The position numbers and the translations under genes are program-made. A stretch of 45,626 nt of DNA from Butyribacter intestini (lineage in GTDB: Bacteria; Bacillota; Clostridia; Lachnospirales; Lachnospiraceae): positions 1,472,386 through 1,518,011 of the forward strand of contig LLKB01000001.1 in assembly GCA_001414325.1 (NCBI GenBank), in the 5' to 3' direction. Shown piece after piece: positions 25,977-35,423 of the stretch. The notes under the pieces are model-generated. The model saw only the letters and a program-made list of their open reading frames with translations. It had not been told where the DNA came from and did not search any database. The stretch's first letter is position 1, and every line of letters begins with the position of its first letter.

Positions 25977-27064
25977 TATGAATTCTCCTCCTCAAACTTC
26001 TTCATAAACTCAACAAGTTTCTCAACACCCTCTTTTGGCATTGCATTGTAGATACTTGCTCTCATACCGCCAACTGTACGATGACCTTTAAGATTTACGA
26101 AACCTGCTTTCTCAGCTTCTGCAACAAATTTTGCATCAAGTTCCTTGTCACCTGTTACAAATGGAACATTCATGAGAGAACGGTCTTTTGCAACTACAGT
26201 ACCCTTAAACAACTTGCTCTGGTCAAGGAAGTCATAGAGAATCTTTGCCTTTTCTTCGTTTCTCTTTTTCATAACTTCAAGTCCACCCATCTTTTTGAGC
26301 CACTTAAATACTTTTCCACATATGTAAATTCCGTATGCAGGTGGTGTATTATATAATGAGTCTGCGTCTGCGTGTGTCTTATACTGAAGCATTGTAGGTG
26401 TTCCCTCTAAAACATCTTCTGTTATAAGGTCTTCACGCATAATAACGATAACTACACCTGCAGGTCCGATATTTTTCTGAACTCCACCGTATATAACACC
26501 ATATTTTGTTACATCTACCGGCTCAGACAAGAAGCATGAAGAAACATCTGCAACTAATGTCTTGCCCTTTGTGTTTGGAAGTTCTTTATACTTTGTTCCA
26601 TATATCGTATTGTTCTCACAGATATATACATAATCTGCATCTTCAGAAATCGGCAAATCCGAACAGTCAGGAATATACGAGAATGTTTTGTCCTCAGAAG
26701 ATGCTATCGCATTTGCTTTACCATATTTACAAGCTTCTTTCCATGCTTTCTTAGCCCACTGACCTGTGATAATATAGTCAGCAACCTTATTTTTCATAAG
26801 ATTCATAGGAATCATAGCAAACTGCTGCGAAGCACCACCCTGGAGAAACATAACCTTGTAATTATCAGGTATGTTCATCAACTCTCTAAGATCTTTTTCT
26901 GCTGTCTTGATGATGTTGTCATATACTTTGGAACGATGGCTCATCTCCATAACCGACATTCCACTGCCCTGATAATCAAGCATCTCATCTGCAGCTTCTT
27001 TTAATACTTCTTCCGGTAATACCGCCGGACCGGCTGAAAAGTTATAAACTCTGTTCACTTTCAT
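25976..27064 (-). CDS. serC: Phosphoserine aminotransferase
   Basis: It converts 3-phosphohydroxypyruvate and glutamate to phosphoserine. The 362-residue PLP enzyme begins NFSAGPAVLPEEVL and carries the PLP lysine in YGGVQKNIGPAG. The C-terminal HRTVGGMRASIYNAMP loop is conserved. AAGGAGG is only three bases before the ATG, which is short. It heads the serC-serA operon behind a strong promoter and a leader of about 160 bases that contains a possible leader peptide and hairpin. Confidence 0.96.
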   Translation of the reverse strand: MKVNRVYNFSAGPAVLPEEVLKEAADEMLDYQGSGMSVMEMSHRSKVYDNIIKTAEKDLRELMNIPDNYKVMFLQGGASQQFAMIPMNLMKNKVADYIITGQWAKKAWKEACKYGKANAIASSEDKTFSYIPDCSDLPISEDADYVYICENNTIYGTKYKELPNTKGKTLVADVSSCFLSEPVDVTKYGVIYGGVQKNIGPAGVVIVIMREDLITEDVLEGTPTMLQYKTHADADSLYNTPPAYGIYICGKVFKWLKKMGGLEVMKKRNEEKAKILYDFLDQSKLFKGTVVAKDRSLMNVPFVTGDKELDAKFVAEAEKAGFVNLKGHRTVGGMRASIYNAMPKEGVEKLVEFMKKFEEENS

Positions 27065-27107
27065 GTGCCTCCTTCTGTAATTAGTTACTAAATCAATATT
27101 TATATGT

Positions 27108-27167
27108 TTAAAGTGTCAAAAACCATTTGCAAAACCCTAAAGTTTCCGACACTCTAAATCCAATCAT
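27108..27167 (-). CDS. Possible 19-residue leader peptide of serC-serA
   Basis: A short frame begins with ATG ten bases after GGAGG (27178-27182), encodes MIGFRVSETLGFCKWFLTL and ends in TAA. Its codons run straight through the leader hairpin at 27112-27153, so translation would open the hairpin. It has only one Ser codon, so a classical serine-counting attenuator is unlikely. It may also be a chance ORF. Confidence 0.3.
   Translation of the reverse strand: MIGFRVSETLGFCKWFLTL
27112..27153 (-). promoter_or_regulatory. serC leader hairpin
   Basis: A 12-bp stem: 27112-27123 with 27142-27153. Two positions pair only as G-U, and only in the minus-strand RNA, which supports a role in the serC transcript. 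No T-run follows. Confidence 0.5.
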
Positions 27168-27232
27168 TTATGTCTGACCTCCGACAATAAACTGTCATCT
27201 TTGGCATATATACAGTGTCTGTAACATATATC

Positions 27233-27261
27233 ATTGTAAGACTTTCTCGCCATATAGTCAA
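27233..27261 (-). promoter_or_regulatory. Promoter of serC-serA
   Basis: Minus-strand TTGACT (27256-27261), exactly 17 bases, TACAAT (27233-27238). Confidence 0.8.
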
Positions 27262-27289
27262 TCTTTAATAATTTATCTGCCATTTCAAG

Positions 27290-27365
27290 GTAACAGTTCA
27301 GCCATAAAAATATAATCAGTAATATCTGAGTTTGCCCATTGTATTGTTGATTATATTTCTGTTAC
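27290..27365. repeat. Dispersed hairpin repeat, short copy R2
   Basis: It starts with GTAACAGTTCAGCC and ends with CTGTTAC (27359-27365), enclosing the same central stem as R1 and R3 (ATAATCAGTAATA against TATTGTTGATTAT). It overlaps the ilvB stop codon and may act as the end hairpin of the leuB-ilvD-ilvB transcript. Confidence 0.7.
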
Positions 27366-29038
27366 TTTTCAAGGTCCTTCTCGTCAAAGACTTCATCCAG
27401 TCCCTTGCCCGGTGCAACCATAGGGAATACCTTGTCATCACTCTGGATAATACACTCGATTACCACAGGTTTTCCTGAAGCTATCGCCTCTTTTAATACC
27501 GGTTCAACTTCTTCCTGTTTAGTGATGCGGTACCCTTTTGCACCCATTGCTTCTGCAAGTTTAACATAGTCAACATTATTGTCGAGTACTGTATGTGAAT
27601 ATCTCTCGCCGTAGAACAATGTCTGCCACTGTCGTACCATACCGAGAACGCTGTTATTAAATATTATCTCAATAACAGGAATATTCTCTCTCACTGCTGT
27701 CGCTATCTCATTCATGTTCATACGGAAACATCCGTCACCTGCAATATTTACCACAGTCTTGTCAGGATTTCCGGCTTTTGCTCCTATAGCAGCCCCAAGC
27801 CCGTAACCCATAGTTCCAAGTCCGCCTGATGTTATAAGTGTATGCGGCTTCTTGTATTTATAATACTGTGCAGCCCACATCTGATGCTGTCCTACCTCGG
27901 TAGCAATGATAGCATCACCCTTTGTAACCTCATAAAGTTTTTCAACAACATAAGGACCTGTGAGTACATCATGATGGTAATTAAGCGGAAGTGCATCTTT
28001 TCTAGCAAGCACTTTATTTAACCATTCTTTATGATAAAGCTGTTCAAGTCTTGAATTGAATATATCAAGAACTGACTTTATATCACCAATGATACTGAGG
28101 TCTACTTCCACATTTTTGTTTATCTCAGCTTCATCAATATCAATCTGTATTATCTTTGCATTTTTGGCAAAACTCTTTGTGTCAGCAGCAACTCTGTCCG
28201 AAAATCTCGAACCGACAACAACAAGTGCATCACACTCTGAAACACTTAAATTTGCTGTCTTTGTTCCATGCATACCTAACATTCCGACATAATACTCGTC
28301 ATTGCCGTCAAATGCCCCCTTACCCATAAGAGTATCTGTCACAGGTGCATCTACCTTTTTGACAAAATCGGCAAGCTCTTTATCGGCATCTGCGATAACT
28401 GCTCCACCACCTACAAGTACCATAGGTTTCTCTGATTTTCTTAATATCTTGATTGCTTCATCTATAGCCGTCTCGTCAATTTTTTCTGTCATTCTAGGAA
28501 TAAGCTTTGGAATTTCTTTCTCGTATTCCGCAACATCACTTGTAGCATTTTTAACAATGTCTACAAGCACAGGACCAGGACGGCCTGTCTTTGCTATCTC
28601 AAAAGCTCTCCTGAGTGTAGGTGCAAGGTCTTTTACATCCTTTACTATAAAGCTGTACTTTGTGATAGGTGTAGTAACTCCCGCTATATCTATCTCCTGG
28701 AAAGAATCTTTTCCAAGAAGTGAGATACCTACATTACAGGTTATCGCAACAATCGGAACTGAATCCATGTATGCCGTAGCAATACCTGTTACAAGGTTTG
28801 TAGCTCCCGGACCGCTTGTCGCCATACAGACACCAACTTTTCCGGTTGAGCGTGCATATCCGTCTGCCGCATGGGAAGCTCCCTGTTCATGTGATGTAAG
28901 AACATGTCTTATCTCATCCTGATGGCGGTACAACTCATCATAAATATTTAATATGGCACCGCCCGGATAACCAAAAACCGTATCAACGCCCTGTTCTTTT
29001 AAACACTCTATAACTATCTGTGAACCTGTCAACTGCAT
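27362..29038 (-). CDS. ilvB: Acetolactate synthase, large (catalytic) subunit
   Basis: A thiamine diphosphate enzyme that condenses pyruvate with pyruvate or 2-oxobutyrate in valine, leucine and isoleucine synthesis. The 558-residue protein has the catalytic Glu in TSHEQGASHAADGYARSTG, the FAD-binding middle domain and the ThDP/metal motif GDGCFRMNMNEIAT. ATG 29038 (GGAG six bases upstream) is preferred to 29050. No small regulatory subunit (ilvN) is in the window. It is the last gene of leuB-ilvD-ilvB. Confidence 0.95.
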   Translation of the reverse strand: MQLTGSQIVIECLKEQGVDTVFGYPGGAILNIYDELYRHQDEIRHVLTSHEQGASHAADGYARSTGKVGVCMATSGPGATNLVTGIATAYMDSVPIVAITCNVGISLLGKDSFQEIDIAGVTTPITKYSFIVKDVKDLAPTLRRAFEIAKTGRPGPVLVDIVKNATSDVAEYEKEIPKLIPRMTEKIDETAIDEAIKILRKSEKPMVLVGGGAVIADADKELADFVKKVDAPVTDTLMGKGAFDGNDEYYVGMLGMHGTKTANLSVSECDALVVVGSRFSDRVAADTKSFAKNAKIIQIDIDEAEINKNVEVDLSIIGDIKSVLDIFNSRLEQLYHKEWLNKVLARKDALPLNYHHDVLTGPYVVEKLYEVTKGDAIIATEVGQHQMWAAQYYKYKKPHTLITSGGLGTMGYGLGAAIGAKAGNPDKTVVNIAGDGCFRMNMNEIATAVRENIPVIEIIFNNSVLGMVRQWQTLFYGERYSHTVLDNNVDYVKLAEAMGAKGYRITKQEEVEPVLKEAIASGKPVVIECIIQSDDKVFPMVAPGKGLDEVFDEKDLEK

Positions 29039-29118
29039 TTTTATCTCCATTCTTCTCTAAAACTTTGTATATCTTTCTTCTATTAGATGATGCCACGGAT
29101 TGCTTTATTGGCATCATA

Positions 29119-30783
29119 TTATTTAATCTGAAGAATAGCACCCTTATCTGCTGATGTAACCATTGATGCGTATCTTGCAAGATAACCTGTCTTAACCTTT
29201 GGCTCTTTAGGTGTCCATGCTTCTTTTCTCTTTGCCATTTCTTCATCAGATACTTTGACATTTATCGTATTTGCAGGTATATCTATTGCGATAATGTCTC
29301 CCTCCTCAATAAGAGCGATAGGACCGCCTACTGCCGCTTCAGGAGATACATGACCGATAGAAGCTCCTCTTGATGCTCCTGAGAAACGACCGTCAGTTAT
29401 AAGCGCAACGCTTGAACCAAGTCCCATACCGGCGATAGCTGATGTAGGGTTTAACATTTCTCTCATACCAGGACCACCCTTTGGTCCCTCGTAACGGATA
29501 ACTACTACATCGCCCTCAACAATCTTTCCTGATTTGATTGCATCAATGGCATCTTCCTCACAGTCAAATACTCTTGCAGGACCTTCATGTACCATCATTT
29601 CAGGTACAACTGCCGAACGCTTTACAACACAACTGTCCGGTGCGATATTTCCACGGAGAACGGCAATTCCGCCTGTCTTCATATATGGGTCATCTATAGG
29701 TCTGATTATCTCAGGATTTTTGTTTTCACATCCCCTGATATTCTCTCCGACAGTCTTTCCTGTTGCAGTGATAAGGTCTGTATTTAAAAGACCTGCCTGT
29801 GCAAGTTCGTTCATAACTGCATAAATTCCGCCTGCCTCGTTAAGTTCCTCCATATAATGATGTCCTGCCGGTGCAAGATGGCAGAGGTTTGGAGTCTTTG
29901 CACTTATCTCGTTTGCAATGTCAAGATTTATCTCAACACCTGCTTCATGTGCGATTGCCGGAAGATGAAGCATTGTGTTTGTCGAACATCCGAGAGCCAT
30001 ATCAACTGTAAGAGCATTCATAAATGCTTCTTTTGTAAGAATATCTCTTGGACGGATGTTTTTTTCAAGAAGTTCCATAACTTTCATACCTGCGTGCTTT
30101 GCAAGTTTGATACGCTGTGAATAAACAGCAGGGATAGTACCATTTCCCTGAAGTCCCATACCGATTGCTTCAGTAAGACAGTTCATACTGTTTGCCGTGT
30201 ACATTCCCGAACATGAACCGCAGGTAGGACAAGCATTGCATACATAATTGTCAACTTCCTCATCACTCATCTTTCCGGCTGCATTTGCTCCAACTGCCTC
30301 AAACATAGATGAAAGACTTGTCTTCTGACCGTTTACATGACCTGCGAGCATAGGACCACCGCTTACAAATACGGTAGGGATATTTACTCTTGCTGCCGCC
30401 ATAAGAAGTCCCGGAACATTCTTATCACAGTTTGGCACCATTACAAGTGCATCAAACTGATGTGCAAGTGCCATACACTCTGTAGAGTCTGCAATAAGAT
30501 CTCTTGTAACAAGTGAGTATTTCATACCAATATGTCCCATTGCAATACCGTCACATACTGCGATAGCAGGGAAAACGATAGGAGTACCGCCTGCCATTGC
30601 AACCCCTGTCTTAACTGCTTCTACTATCTTATCTATATTCATATGACCCGGTACAATCTCATTGTATGAGCTTACGATACCTACAAGCGGTCTTTCAAGT
30701 TCTTCCTCCGTAAGACCTAATGCATTGAACAAAGATCTCTGTGGAGCTGTCTGCATACCTTTTTTTACAACATCACTTCTCAT
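29119..30783 (-). CDS. ilvD: Dihydroxy-acid dehydratase
   Basis: It dehydrates 2,3-dihydroxy acids to the keto-acid precursors of Val, Ile and Leu. The 554-residue protein shows the Fe-S cluster cysteines in [10 protein letters not shown] and [14 protein letters not shown], plus [15 protein letters not shown] near the N-terminus and the [18 protein letters not shown]-terminal motif. GGAGG lies before the ATG. It sits 24 bases after leuB and 80 before ilvB, in one operon. Confidence 0.97.
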   Translation of the reverse strand: MRSDVVKKGMQTAPQRSLFNALGLTEEELERPLVGIVSSYNEIVPGHMNIDKIVEAVKTGVAMAGGTPIVFPAIAVCDGIAMGHIGMKYSLVTRDLIADSTECMALAHQFDALVMVPNCDKNVPGLLMAAARVNIPTVFVSGGPMLAGHVNGQKTSLSSMFEAVGANAAGKMSDEEVDNYVCNACPTCGSCSGMYTANSMNCLTEAIGMGLQGNGTIPAVYSQRIKLAKHAGMKVMELLEKNIRPRDILTKEAFMNALTVDMALGCSTNTMLHLPAIAHEAGVEINLDIANEISAKTPNLCHLAPAGHHYMEELNEAGGIYAVMNELAQAGLLNTDLITATGKTVGENIRGCENKNPEIIRPIDDPYMKTGGIAVLRGNIAPDSCVVKRSAVVPEMMVHEGPARVFDCEEDAIDAIKSGKIVEGDVVVIRYEGPKGGPGMREMLNPTSAIAGMGLGSSVALITDGRFSGASRGASIGHVSPEAAVGGPIALIEEGDIIAIDIPANTINVKVSDEEMAKRKEAWTPKEPKVKTGYLARYASMVTSADKGAILQIK

Positions 30784-30806
30784 TTTGTATTCCTCCCGAA
30801 ATTTTA

Positions 30807-31889
30807 CTATATTCTCTCACAGATAAGATCACCCATCTCAATTGTTCCTACCTGTGTCTTTCCTTCATCCATAATATCAACTGTACGGTATCCGTCTTTA
30901 AGTACCTTTTTAACTGCTGCCTCAACTGCATCCGCCTCTTTTTCAAGGTCAAATGAATAACGAAGCATCATTGCTGCTGAAAGAATAGTTGCGATAGGAT
31001 TCGCCTTATCCTGTCCTGCAATGTCAGGTGCAGAACCGTGGCTAGGCTCATAAAGTCCAAGCTTTGTAGCACCAAGACTTGCTGATGACAACATTCCGAT
31101 AGAACCTGTCACCATACTTGCCTCATCTGACAATATATCACCGAACATATTTTCAGTAAGGATAACATCAAACTGCTTAGGATCACGCACAAGCTGCATA
31201 GCACAGTTGTCAACGAGCATATCCGTAAGTTCAACCTCAGGATAATCTTTAGAAACTTCCTTAACGACCTTTCTCCAGAGTCTTGAAGAATCAAGAACAT
31301 TCGCCTTGTCTACGCTGCAAACCTTTTTGTTTCTCTTCATCGCAAACTCAAATCCCCATTTTGCAATGCGGCGTATTTCATTCTCATCATATGTAAGTGT
31401 ATCTGTAGCCTTAAGCACACCATTTTCCTCGACTGTCTTTCTCTCTCCGAAGTAAAGTCCGCCCGTAAGCTCTCTCATAACTACAAAGTCAAAACCGCCC
31501 TCGGTAATATCCTCTTTAAGCGGACACGCACCACTAAGTTCGTCAAAGAGAATTGCCGGACGAACATTTGCATAAAGTCCAAGACCTTTTCTTATCTTTA
31601 AAAGACCTGCCTCAGGACGCTTATCAGGTGGTAACTGATACCAGTTTGACTGACCTACATTTCCTCCGACAGCACCAAGAAGAACTGAATCACTCTCCTT
31701 TGCCGCCTGTAATGTCTCATCCGTAAGCGGCTCACCGTAAGCATCTATAGAACATCCGCCCATAAGAAGCTCCTTATACTCAAATGTATGTCCAAATTTC
31801 CCGCCAACTTTATCAAGAACCTTTCTTGCCTCTCTGACAATCTCAGGTCCAATGCCGTCACCGGCTATTACTGCAACTTTGTAGTTCAT
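30807..31889 (-). CDS. leuB: 3-isopropylmalate dehydrogenase
   Basis: NAD-dependent oxidative decarboxylation of 3-isopropylmalate in leucine synthesis. 360 residues; GDGIGPEIV at the N-terminus, the LLGAVGG loop, [12 protein letters not shown], and [19 protein letters not shown] at the substrate/NAD site. leuA and leuCD are not in the window. It is the first gene of leuB-ilvD-ilvB, with a clear promoter and a leader of only about 75 bases, too short for a T-box. Confidence 0.96.
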   Translation of the reverse strand: MNYKVAVIAGDGIGPEIVREARKVLDKVGGKFGHTFEYKELLMGGCSIDAYGEPLTDETLQAAKESDSVLLGAVGGNVGQSNWYQLPPDKRPEAGLLKIRKGLGLYANVRPAILFDELSGACPLKEDITEGGFDFVVMRELTGGLYFGERKTVEENGVLKATDTLTYDENEIRRIAKWGFEFAMKRNKKVCSVDKANVLDSSRLWRKVVKEVSKDYPEVELTDMLVDNCAMQLVRDPKQFDVILTENMFGDILSDEASMVTGSIGMLSSASLGATKLGLYEPSHGSAPDIAGQDKANPIATILSAAMMLRYSFDLEKEADAVEAAVKKVLKDGYRTVDIMDEGKTQVGTIEMGDLICERI

Positions 31890-31970
31890 AACTCATCTTC
31901 CTTTCAGAATAATTTCATGCATGACCCTTTATAAATAATACTTTAAAGTCATAAACACTTAATAAAATAT

Positions 31971-32000
31971 AGTATATATCAGTTATTTATTTACTGTCAA
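31971..32000 (-). promoter_or_regulatory. Promoter of leuB-ilvD-ilvB
   Basis: Minus-strand consensus TTGACA (31995-32000), 18 bases, TATACT (31971-31976). It lies just past the dut stop codon. Confidence 0.8.
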
Positions 32001-32007
32001 GATTTTG

Positions 32008-32442
32008 TTACTGCTTACCGGTACTTCCGAAACCTCCTCTGTCAGTTTCTTCAAGCCTTTCCACCTCATCAAAGTTTATTGCTGGCTGATTCTTCATTAT
32101 CCTGAACTGACATATTCTGTCATTCACATGAATCTGCGTATCTCTGACCGCAAGCACCGGCATACGCCACATATCATTGTCACCACAATATGAACCATCA
32201 ATAACACCCATATGATTTGTCTGTATAACACCAAAATTTTTAAATGTAGAACTTCTGGGAACTACATGAGCCTCGTAACCCTGCGGCAGTTTCATTCCCA
32301 CTCCAAGCGGAATAAGAGCAAACTCTCCTTTTTTAAGAGAAACCTCCTCCGATGCACGAAGGTCAATCCAGTCTGATTTTCCTCCGATATATTCAAGTTT
32401 ATCAATCTTGTCCGAAAAATATTTAATCTTTATTGTTTCCAT
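32008..32442 (-). CDS. dut: dUTP diphosphatase
   Basis: It hydrolyses dUTP to dUMP and pyrophosphate, keeping uracil out of DNA. The 144-residue trimeric-type dUTPase has [13 protein letters not shown] (motif 2), [12 protein letters not shown] (motif 3, here Asp in place of the usual Glu), DRICQFRI (motif 4) and the flexible P-loop RGGFGSTG (motif 5). ATG 32442 is supported by GGAGG five bases upstream. Together with the NUDIX gene upstream it makes a small nucleotide-sanitising pair. Confidence 0.93.
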   Translation of the reverse strand: METIKIKYFSDKIDKLEYIGGKSDWIDLRASEEVSLKKGEFALIPLGVGMKLPQGYEAHVVPRSSTFKNFGVIQTNHMGVIDGSYCGDNDMWRMPVLAVRDTQIHVNDRICQFRIMKNQPAINFDEVERLEETDRGGFGSTGKQ

Positions 32443-32479
32443 GATTTCCTCCAATTTTTAAATTATATGTATTATTAAA

Positions 32480-32980
32480 TTATAATAATCTATAACCACC
32501 CTTTTCCTCAATAATGTGAATAATATTTCTTTCATTGAGTATCTTTTCAATATTATCTTTTATGAAATCAGGCTTGATATTGCTCGTCCGAATTTCATCT
32601 ATCGGCAGCCACACCAGTTTTTCTCCGTCATCTGTCACACTCTTGCATAAGCTAATATCATCATCAGGAATTTGCATACGATAATAAAATTCTATGGTAT
32701 GACAGTCAAATCCGTCAATATTGCCGCCGAAGCCTTTAAAAAAGTTTTCACTTACAACTGCAATAGATTGTACTTCTGCATGAATACCTGTTTCTTCAAA
32801 AACTTCTCTTTCAATACAGGCATCTGATGTTTCGCCCAAATGAACTCCCCCGCCGACCATATAATAATAATCATCGACAGCACATTTAACAAAAAGCATT
32901 TTATCATCATGCAGTAAAATTCCTCCCGTGCGGTACCTGAACCAGTTACTTTCCTTTGTAAAACAACAATCGTATTTCAT
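32480..32980 (-). CDS. NUDIX hydrolase
   Basis: A 166-residue NUDIX protein. The Nudix box (G-x5-E-x7-REUxEExGU) is complete: GVHLGETSDACI followed by EREVFEETGI. The substrate cannot be told from sequence; MutT-like nucleotides or sugar nucleotides are possible. AGGAGG lies just before the ATG. It starts 38 bases upstream of dut on the same strand, so the two are probably co-transcribed. Confidence 0.88.
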   Translation of the reverse strand: MKYDCCFTKESNWFRYRTGGILLHDDKMLFVKCAVDDYYYMVGGGVHLGETSDACIEREVFEETGIHAEVQSIAVVSENFFKGFGGNIDGFDCHTIEFYYRMQIPDDDISLCKSVTDDGEKLVWLPIDEIRTSNIKPDFIKDNIEKILNERNIIHIIEEKGGYRLL

Positions 32981-33427
32981 ATCTTCCTCCTAATCTTAAC
33001 AATAACCATTAAGCTATATACCAAAATCTTAATTTTATCAGGCACAACAACCGGCACACCATATCAGTTTATCACATTTTCATCTTCTGTGAATATATTT
33101 TAATAAACTTTTTGTATTGATGGTAACAGTTCAGCCACAAAAAGATAATTGGCGATACAATGAGCTTGTTCATTGTATTGTTGATTCTCTTTTTATGGTA
33201 GAATAGCCTTTCATTTCTTAAATGAGGGCAAAGTCCTCGCGAGCGCGCTCAGCTTGAACAAATAAATTTGTTCAACCCTCACTTTTCTTTCGCGCAAATA
33301 AACAAAAGCTGCATCGCAGCGTCTGACAGCTTGCTGGCAGGTTTATGAATTTAGGAAATGTAAGGCTGAACTGTTACTATCAATTACAAAATATCACTGT
33401 AATTGTTTATGAAAGGAGCAATTAATC
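32981..33427. other. Intergenic region between NUDIX gene and sleC
   Basis: It is non-coding and mostly occupied by repeat R3 (33117-33383). Only 44 bases separate R3 from the sleC ATG, and no classical sigma-E or sigma-G promoter is obvious there. Any sleC promoter probably lies within or beyond the repeat. Confidence 0.6.
33117..33383. repeat. 267-bp multi-helix repeat, full copy R3
   Basis: Twenty-base inverted ends with one mismatch enclose it (TTGATGGTAACAG... at 33117 and its complement at 33364-33383). Inside are a 29-bp wobble-rich stem (33135-33163 with 33170-33198), an 18-bp arm (33206-33223 with 33349-33366), TGAGGG/CCCTCA (33223-33228, 33276-33281) around TTGAACAAA/TTTGTTCAA, and GCTGC/GCAGC. 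Wobble pairs in the main stem suggest it is folded as RNA. It could be a MITE or an RNA gene; no ORF is inside. Confidence 0.7.
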
Positions 33428-33969
33428 ATGGACACCACAACAAACGGACAGACACCCGATATAAACGAAACACCCATGCAAAAAAATGATAACATAAGCA
33501 ACGAGGGATATTTTCAGGCATTTGTAACAAGCTCTGTTTCCGGCAGACCTGTTGAAAATGCTTCGATTGAGATAACATACCCCGATTTCAGCGATAGTGC
33601 CATAGACAATCTCACAACTGACTCTTCCGGAAAAACACCAGTCATAACTTTGAGAACACCGCCGCTCCAATACAGTATGACACCTTTAAGTAACCAGCCT
33701 TATTCCGTATATAATGTGCTTGTGCGTGCAAGAGGTTACGAAGAAGTTGAGATAGCCGGAACGGAAGTTTTGCCTGGCGAAACCTCTATACAAAACATAA
33801 GCCTTATTCCGATAGATGAAAACGAGCCTGAAAGTGCGGAAGTATTCGTTATACCTCCCCACACACTGTATGCCGAATATCCTCCAAAAATACCTGAGGA
33901 TGAAATAAAAGAAACCAATGAATCAGGTGAGGTTGTTCTCAGCCGTGTGGTAATCCCCGATGGAGTGCG
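33428..33969 (+). pseudogene. sleC: SleC-type spore cortex-lytic enzyme, N-terminal part (split by element)
   Basis: This part encodes the first 180 or so residues of a SleC-like germination enzyme: a polar start, a carboxypeptidase-regulatory-like beta domain (FQAFVTSSVSGRPVENASI, VLVRARGYEEVEI) and the segment ending VVIPDGVR. AAGGAG precedes the ATG. The frame continues nine codons into the inserted DNA, to a stop at 33997. Joined to 38851-39634 it forms one frame of 441 codons, close to the 438 of C. perfringens SleC. SleC degrades spore cortex peptidoglycan during germination and is made as a precursor. As the DNA stands the gene is broken; excision of the element would repair it. Confidence 0.88.
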
Positions 33970-33985
33970 ATTTTTACATTTTTTT
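33955..33985. other. Left attachment junction (attL)
   Basis: Host sequence GATGGAGTG is followed by CG at 33968-33969 and then element DNA (ATTTTTACAT). The matching CG is at 38849-38850. Confidence 0.65.
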
Positions 33986-34981
33986 TCTATTAGATAATGA
34001 TATGTTCGCATACATAAATTGTTCTTTTGAGATTATTGCCGGAACTGTCTCCTCGCAGCAAACCCATTCTTCCTTATTTAGATTTATCCTTTTATTTAGT
34101 TTATAATTAATTTTTCTGGTCTTGCCCTGTTGTAAAACTCCCGTATAAATTTCATTATTTAAAATTCTTCTAACTGAGTAAGGTTTCCATACAGACATTT
34201 CCGAATTTGCAAAAGAAGTTTTATAATTGCTGTTGTTCGCTTTTTTATACATATACGGTGACAATATCTTTTCCTCATTAAGTGCTCTTACGATTTTTTC
34301 AGCAGAATATCCGGCAATACGCATATCAAATATCTGTTTCACGACTTTTGCCGCCACATCATCTATAACAAGCCTGTTTTTATCACTATCAGACTTTTTG
34401 TACCCGTAAACCGCAAATGCCCCTATATATTTTCCACTCTCCCTTTTTACTTTCTGCGAATATCTTACTTTACATGATATATCTCTCGCATATGAGTCGT
34501 TTAACAGATTTAACAAAGGCACTGTTATCTTTCTCTCGTGATAGTCCGCTTTGTCGCTGTCATATCCGTCGGAAACAGAAATCACACGGATGTTGTTCAT
34601 AGGAAAATAATATTCTAACAATCTTCCGGTCTCAATGTAGTCTCTCCCAAGTCTTGACAGGTCTTTTACCATAATACATCTGACATTATTTTTTTCAATC
34701 CAGCCAAGCATTTTTATAAAACCCGGTCTGTTAAAATTCGTGCCCGTATATCCCTCATCAACAAACTCAGCAATATGTTTAAAATCATTTTTCAAAATAA
34801 ACCGTTCAAGTAATTTCCTCTGATTTTCCACACTATTAGTAATACTACTAATAGTGTTATTATCAGCACTACAGACAGCATTATCGTTTACATTAGCCAT
34901 ATCTTTGGAATTGAAAGTATAATCTCTTTCTCTAAGACCATCATTTTTTGATACTCTCAGATATGTAACACACTCCACCAT
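33974..34981 (-). CDS. Serine recombinase (large type, short C-terminus)
   Basis: A 335-residue site-specific recombinase. The resolvase domain (about 1-190) has catalytic Ser11 (TYLRVSKND), an unusually long polar insertion after it, then SVENQRKLLE, GYTGTNFNRPGF and MVKDLSRLGRDYIETG. The Recombinase domain (about 200-310) has FAVYGYKK and SVRRILNNEIYTGVL. The protein stops where the zinc-ribbon and coiled-coil domains of large serine integrases would begin, and its stop lies five bases from the left attachment core. It may be truncated or a minimal form. ATG 34981, behind GAGAGGG, is preferred to GTG 34990. Confidence 0.85.
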   Translation of the reverse strand: MVECVTYLRVSKNDGLRERDYTFNSKDMANVNDNAVCSADNNTISSITNSVENQRKLLERFILKNDFKHIAEFVDEGYTGTNFNRPGFIKMLGWIEKNNVRCIMVKDLSRLGRDYIETGRLLEYYFPMNNIRVISVSDGYDSDKADYHERKITVPLLNLLNDSYARDISCKVRYSQKVKRESGKYIGAFAVYGYKKSDSDKNRLVIDDVAAKVVKQIFDMRIAGYSAEKIVRALNEEKILSPYMYKKANNSNYKTSFANSEMSVWKPYSVRRILNNEIYTGVLQQGKTRKINYKLNKRINLNKEEWVCCEETVPAIISKEQFMYANISLSNRKKM

Positions 34982-35083
34982 ATACGACACCCTCTCCCTA
35001 AATACAAGCCAATTTTAAAATGCAGCAATCCGGCTTCTCAATTTACTACATTCATAAACCTATCAGCAAACTGCCTATTGCTG

Positions 35084-35350
35084 TTACCTAAAAAGAAATT
35101 TATATACAAAAAAAAGAGCTGATAATTCATAACAGTCAGGTGCGTTTTTATCCTCATCAAAAATATCGCTCTCATGCGGGATAATATCCTCTTTTAAAAA
35201 GGTATCATTTTCTTTAAAAATGCTGTCTTCTTTTTGACAGACAATATGTTCATCCGAAATAATATCCTCCGTTAATAATTCTTTAGAAACATTTCGTTCA
35301 GCAAAAATCTGTTTAGAAACATCATCATCCGAAAGAATCTGTTTTTTCAT
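35084..35350 (-). CDS. Small acidic protein of unknown function
   Basis: An 88-residue protein not recognised from any family. The first two thirds repeat a loose pattern of short acidic and hydrophobic stretches (ILSDDDVSKQIFAE, LLTEDIISDEHIV, TFLKEDIIPHESDIF). The last 20 residues are hydrophobic. AGAGG precedes ATG 35350. It lies 102 bases upstream of the recombinase on the same strand, so a role as partner or directionality factor is conceivable but unsupported by sequence. Confidence 0.45.
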   Translation of the reverse strand: MKKQILSDDDVSKQIFAERNVSKELLTEDIISDEHIVCQKEDSIFKENDTFLKEDIIPHESDIFDEDKNAPDCYELSALFFVYKFLFR

Positions 35351-35423
35351 ACAAGACAACCTCTGATTAAAATTTACAACCTAAACAATCTTTAAATTAT
35401 ACGCTCTTTATTTTTTATTATGA

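Noticed and set aside
31890-32007. T-box or leucine attenuator before leuB
   Set aside because: The promoter leaves only about 75 bases of leader, with no T-box sequence, leucine-rich peptide or terminator hairpin.
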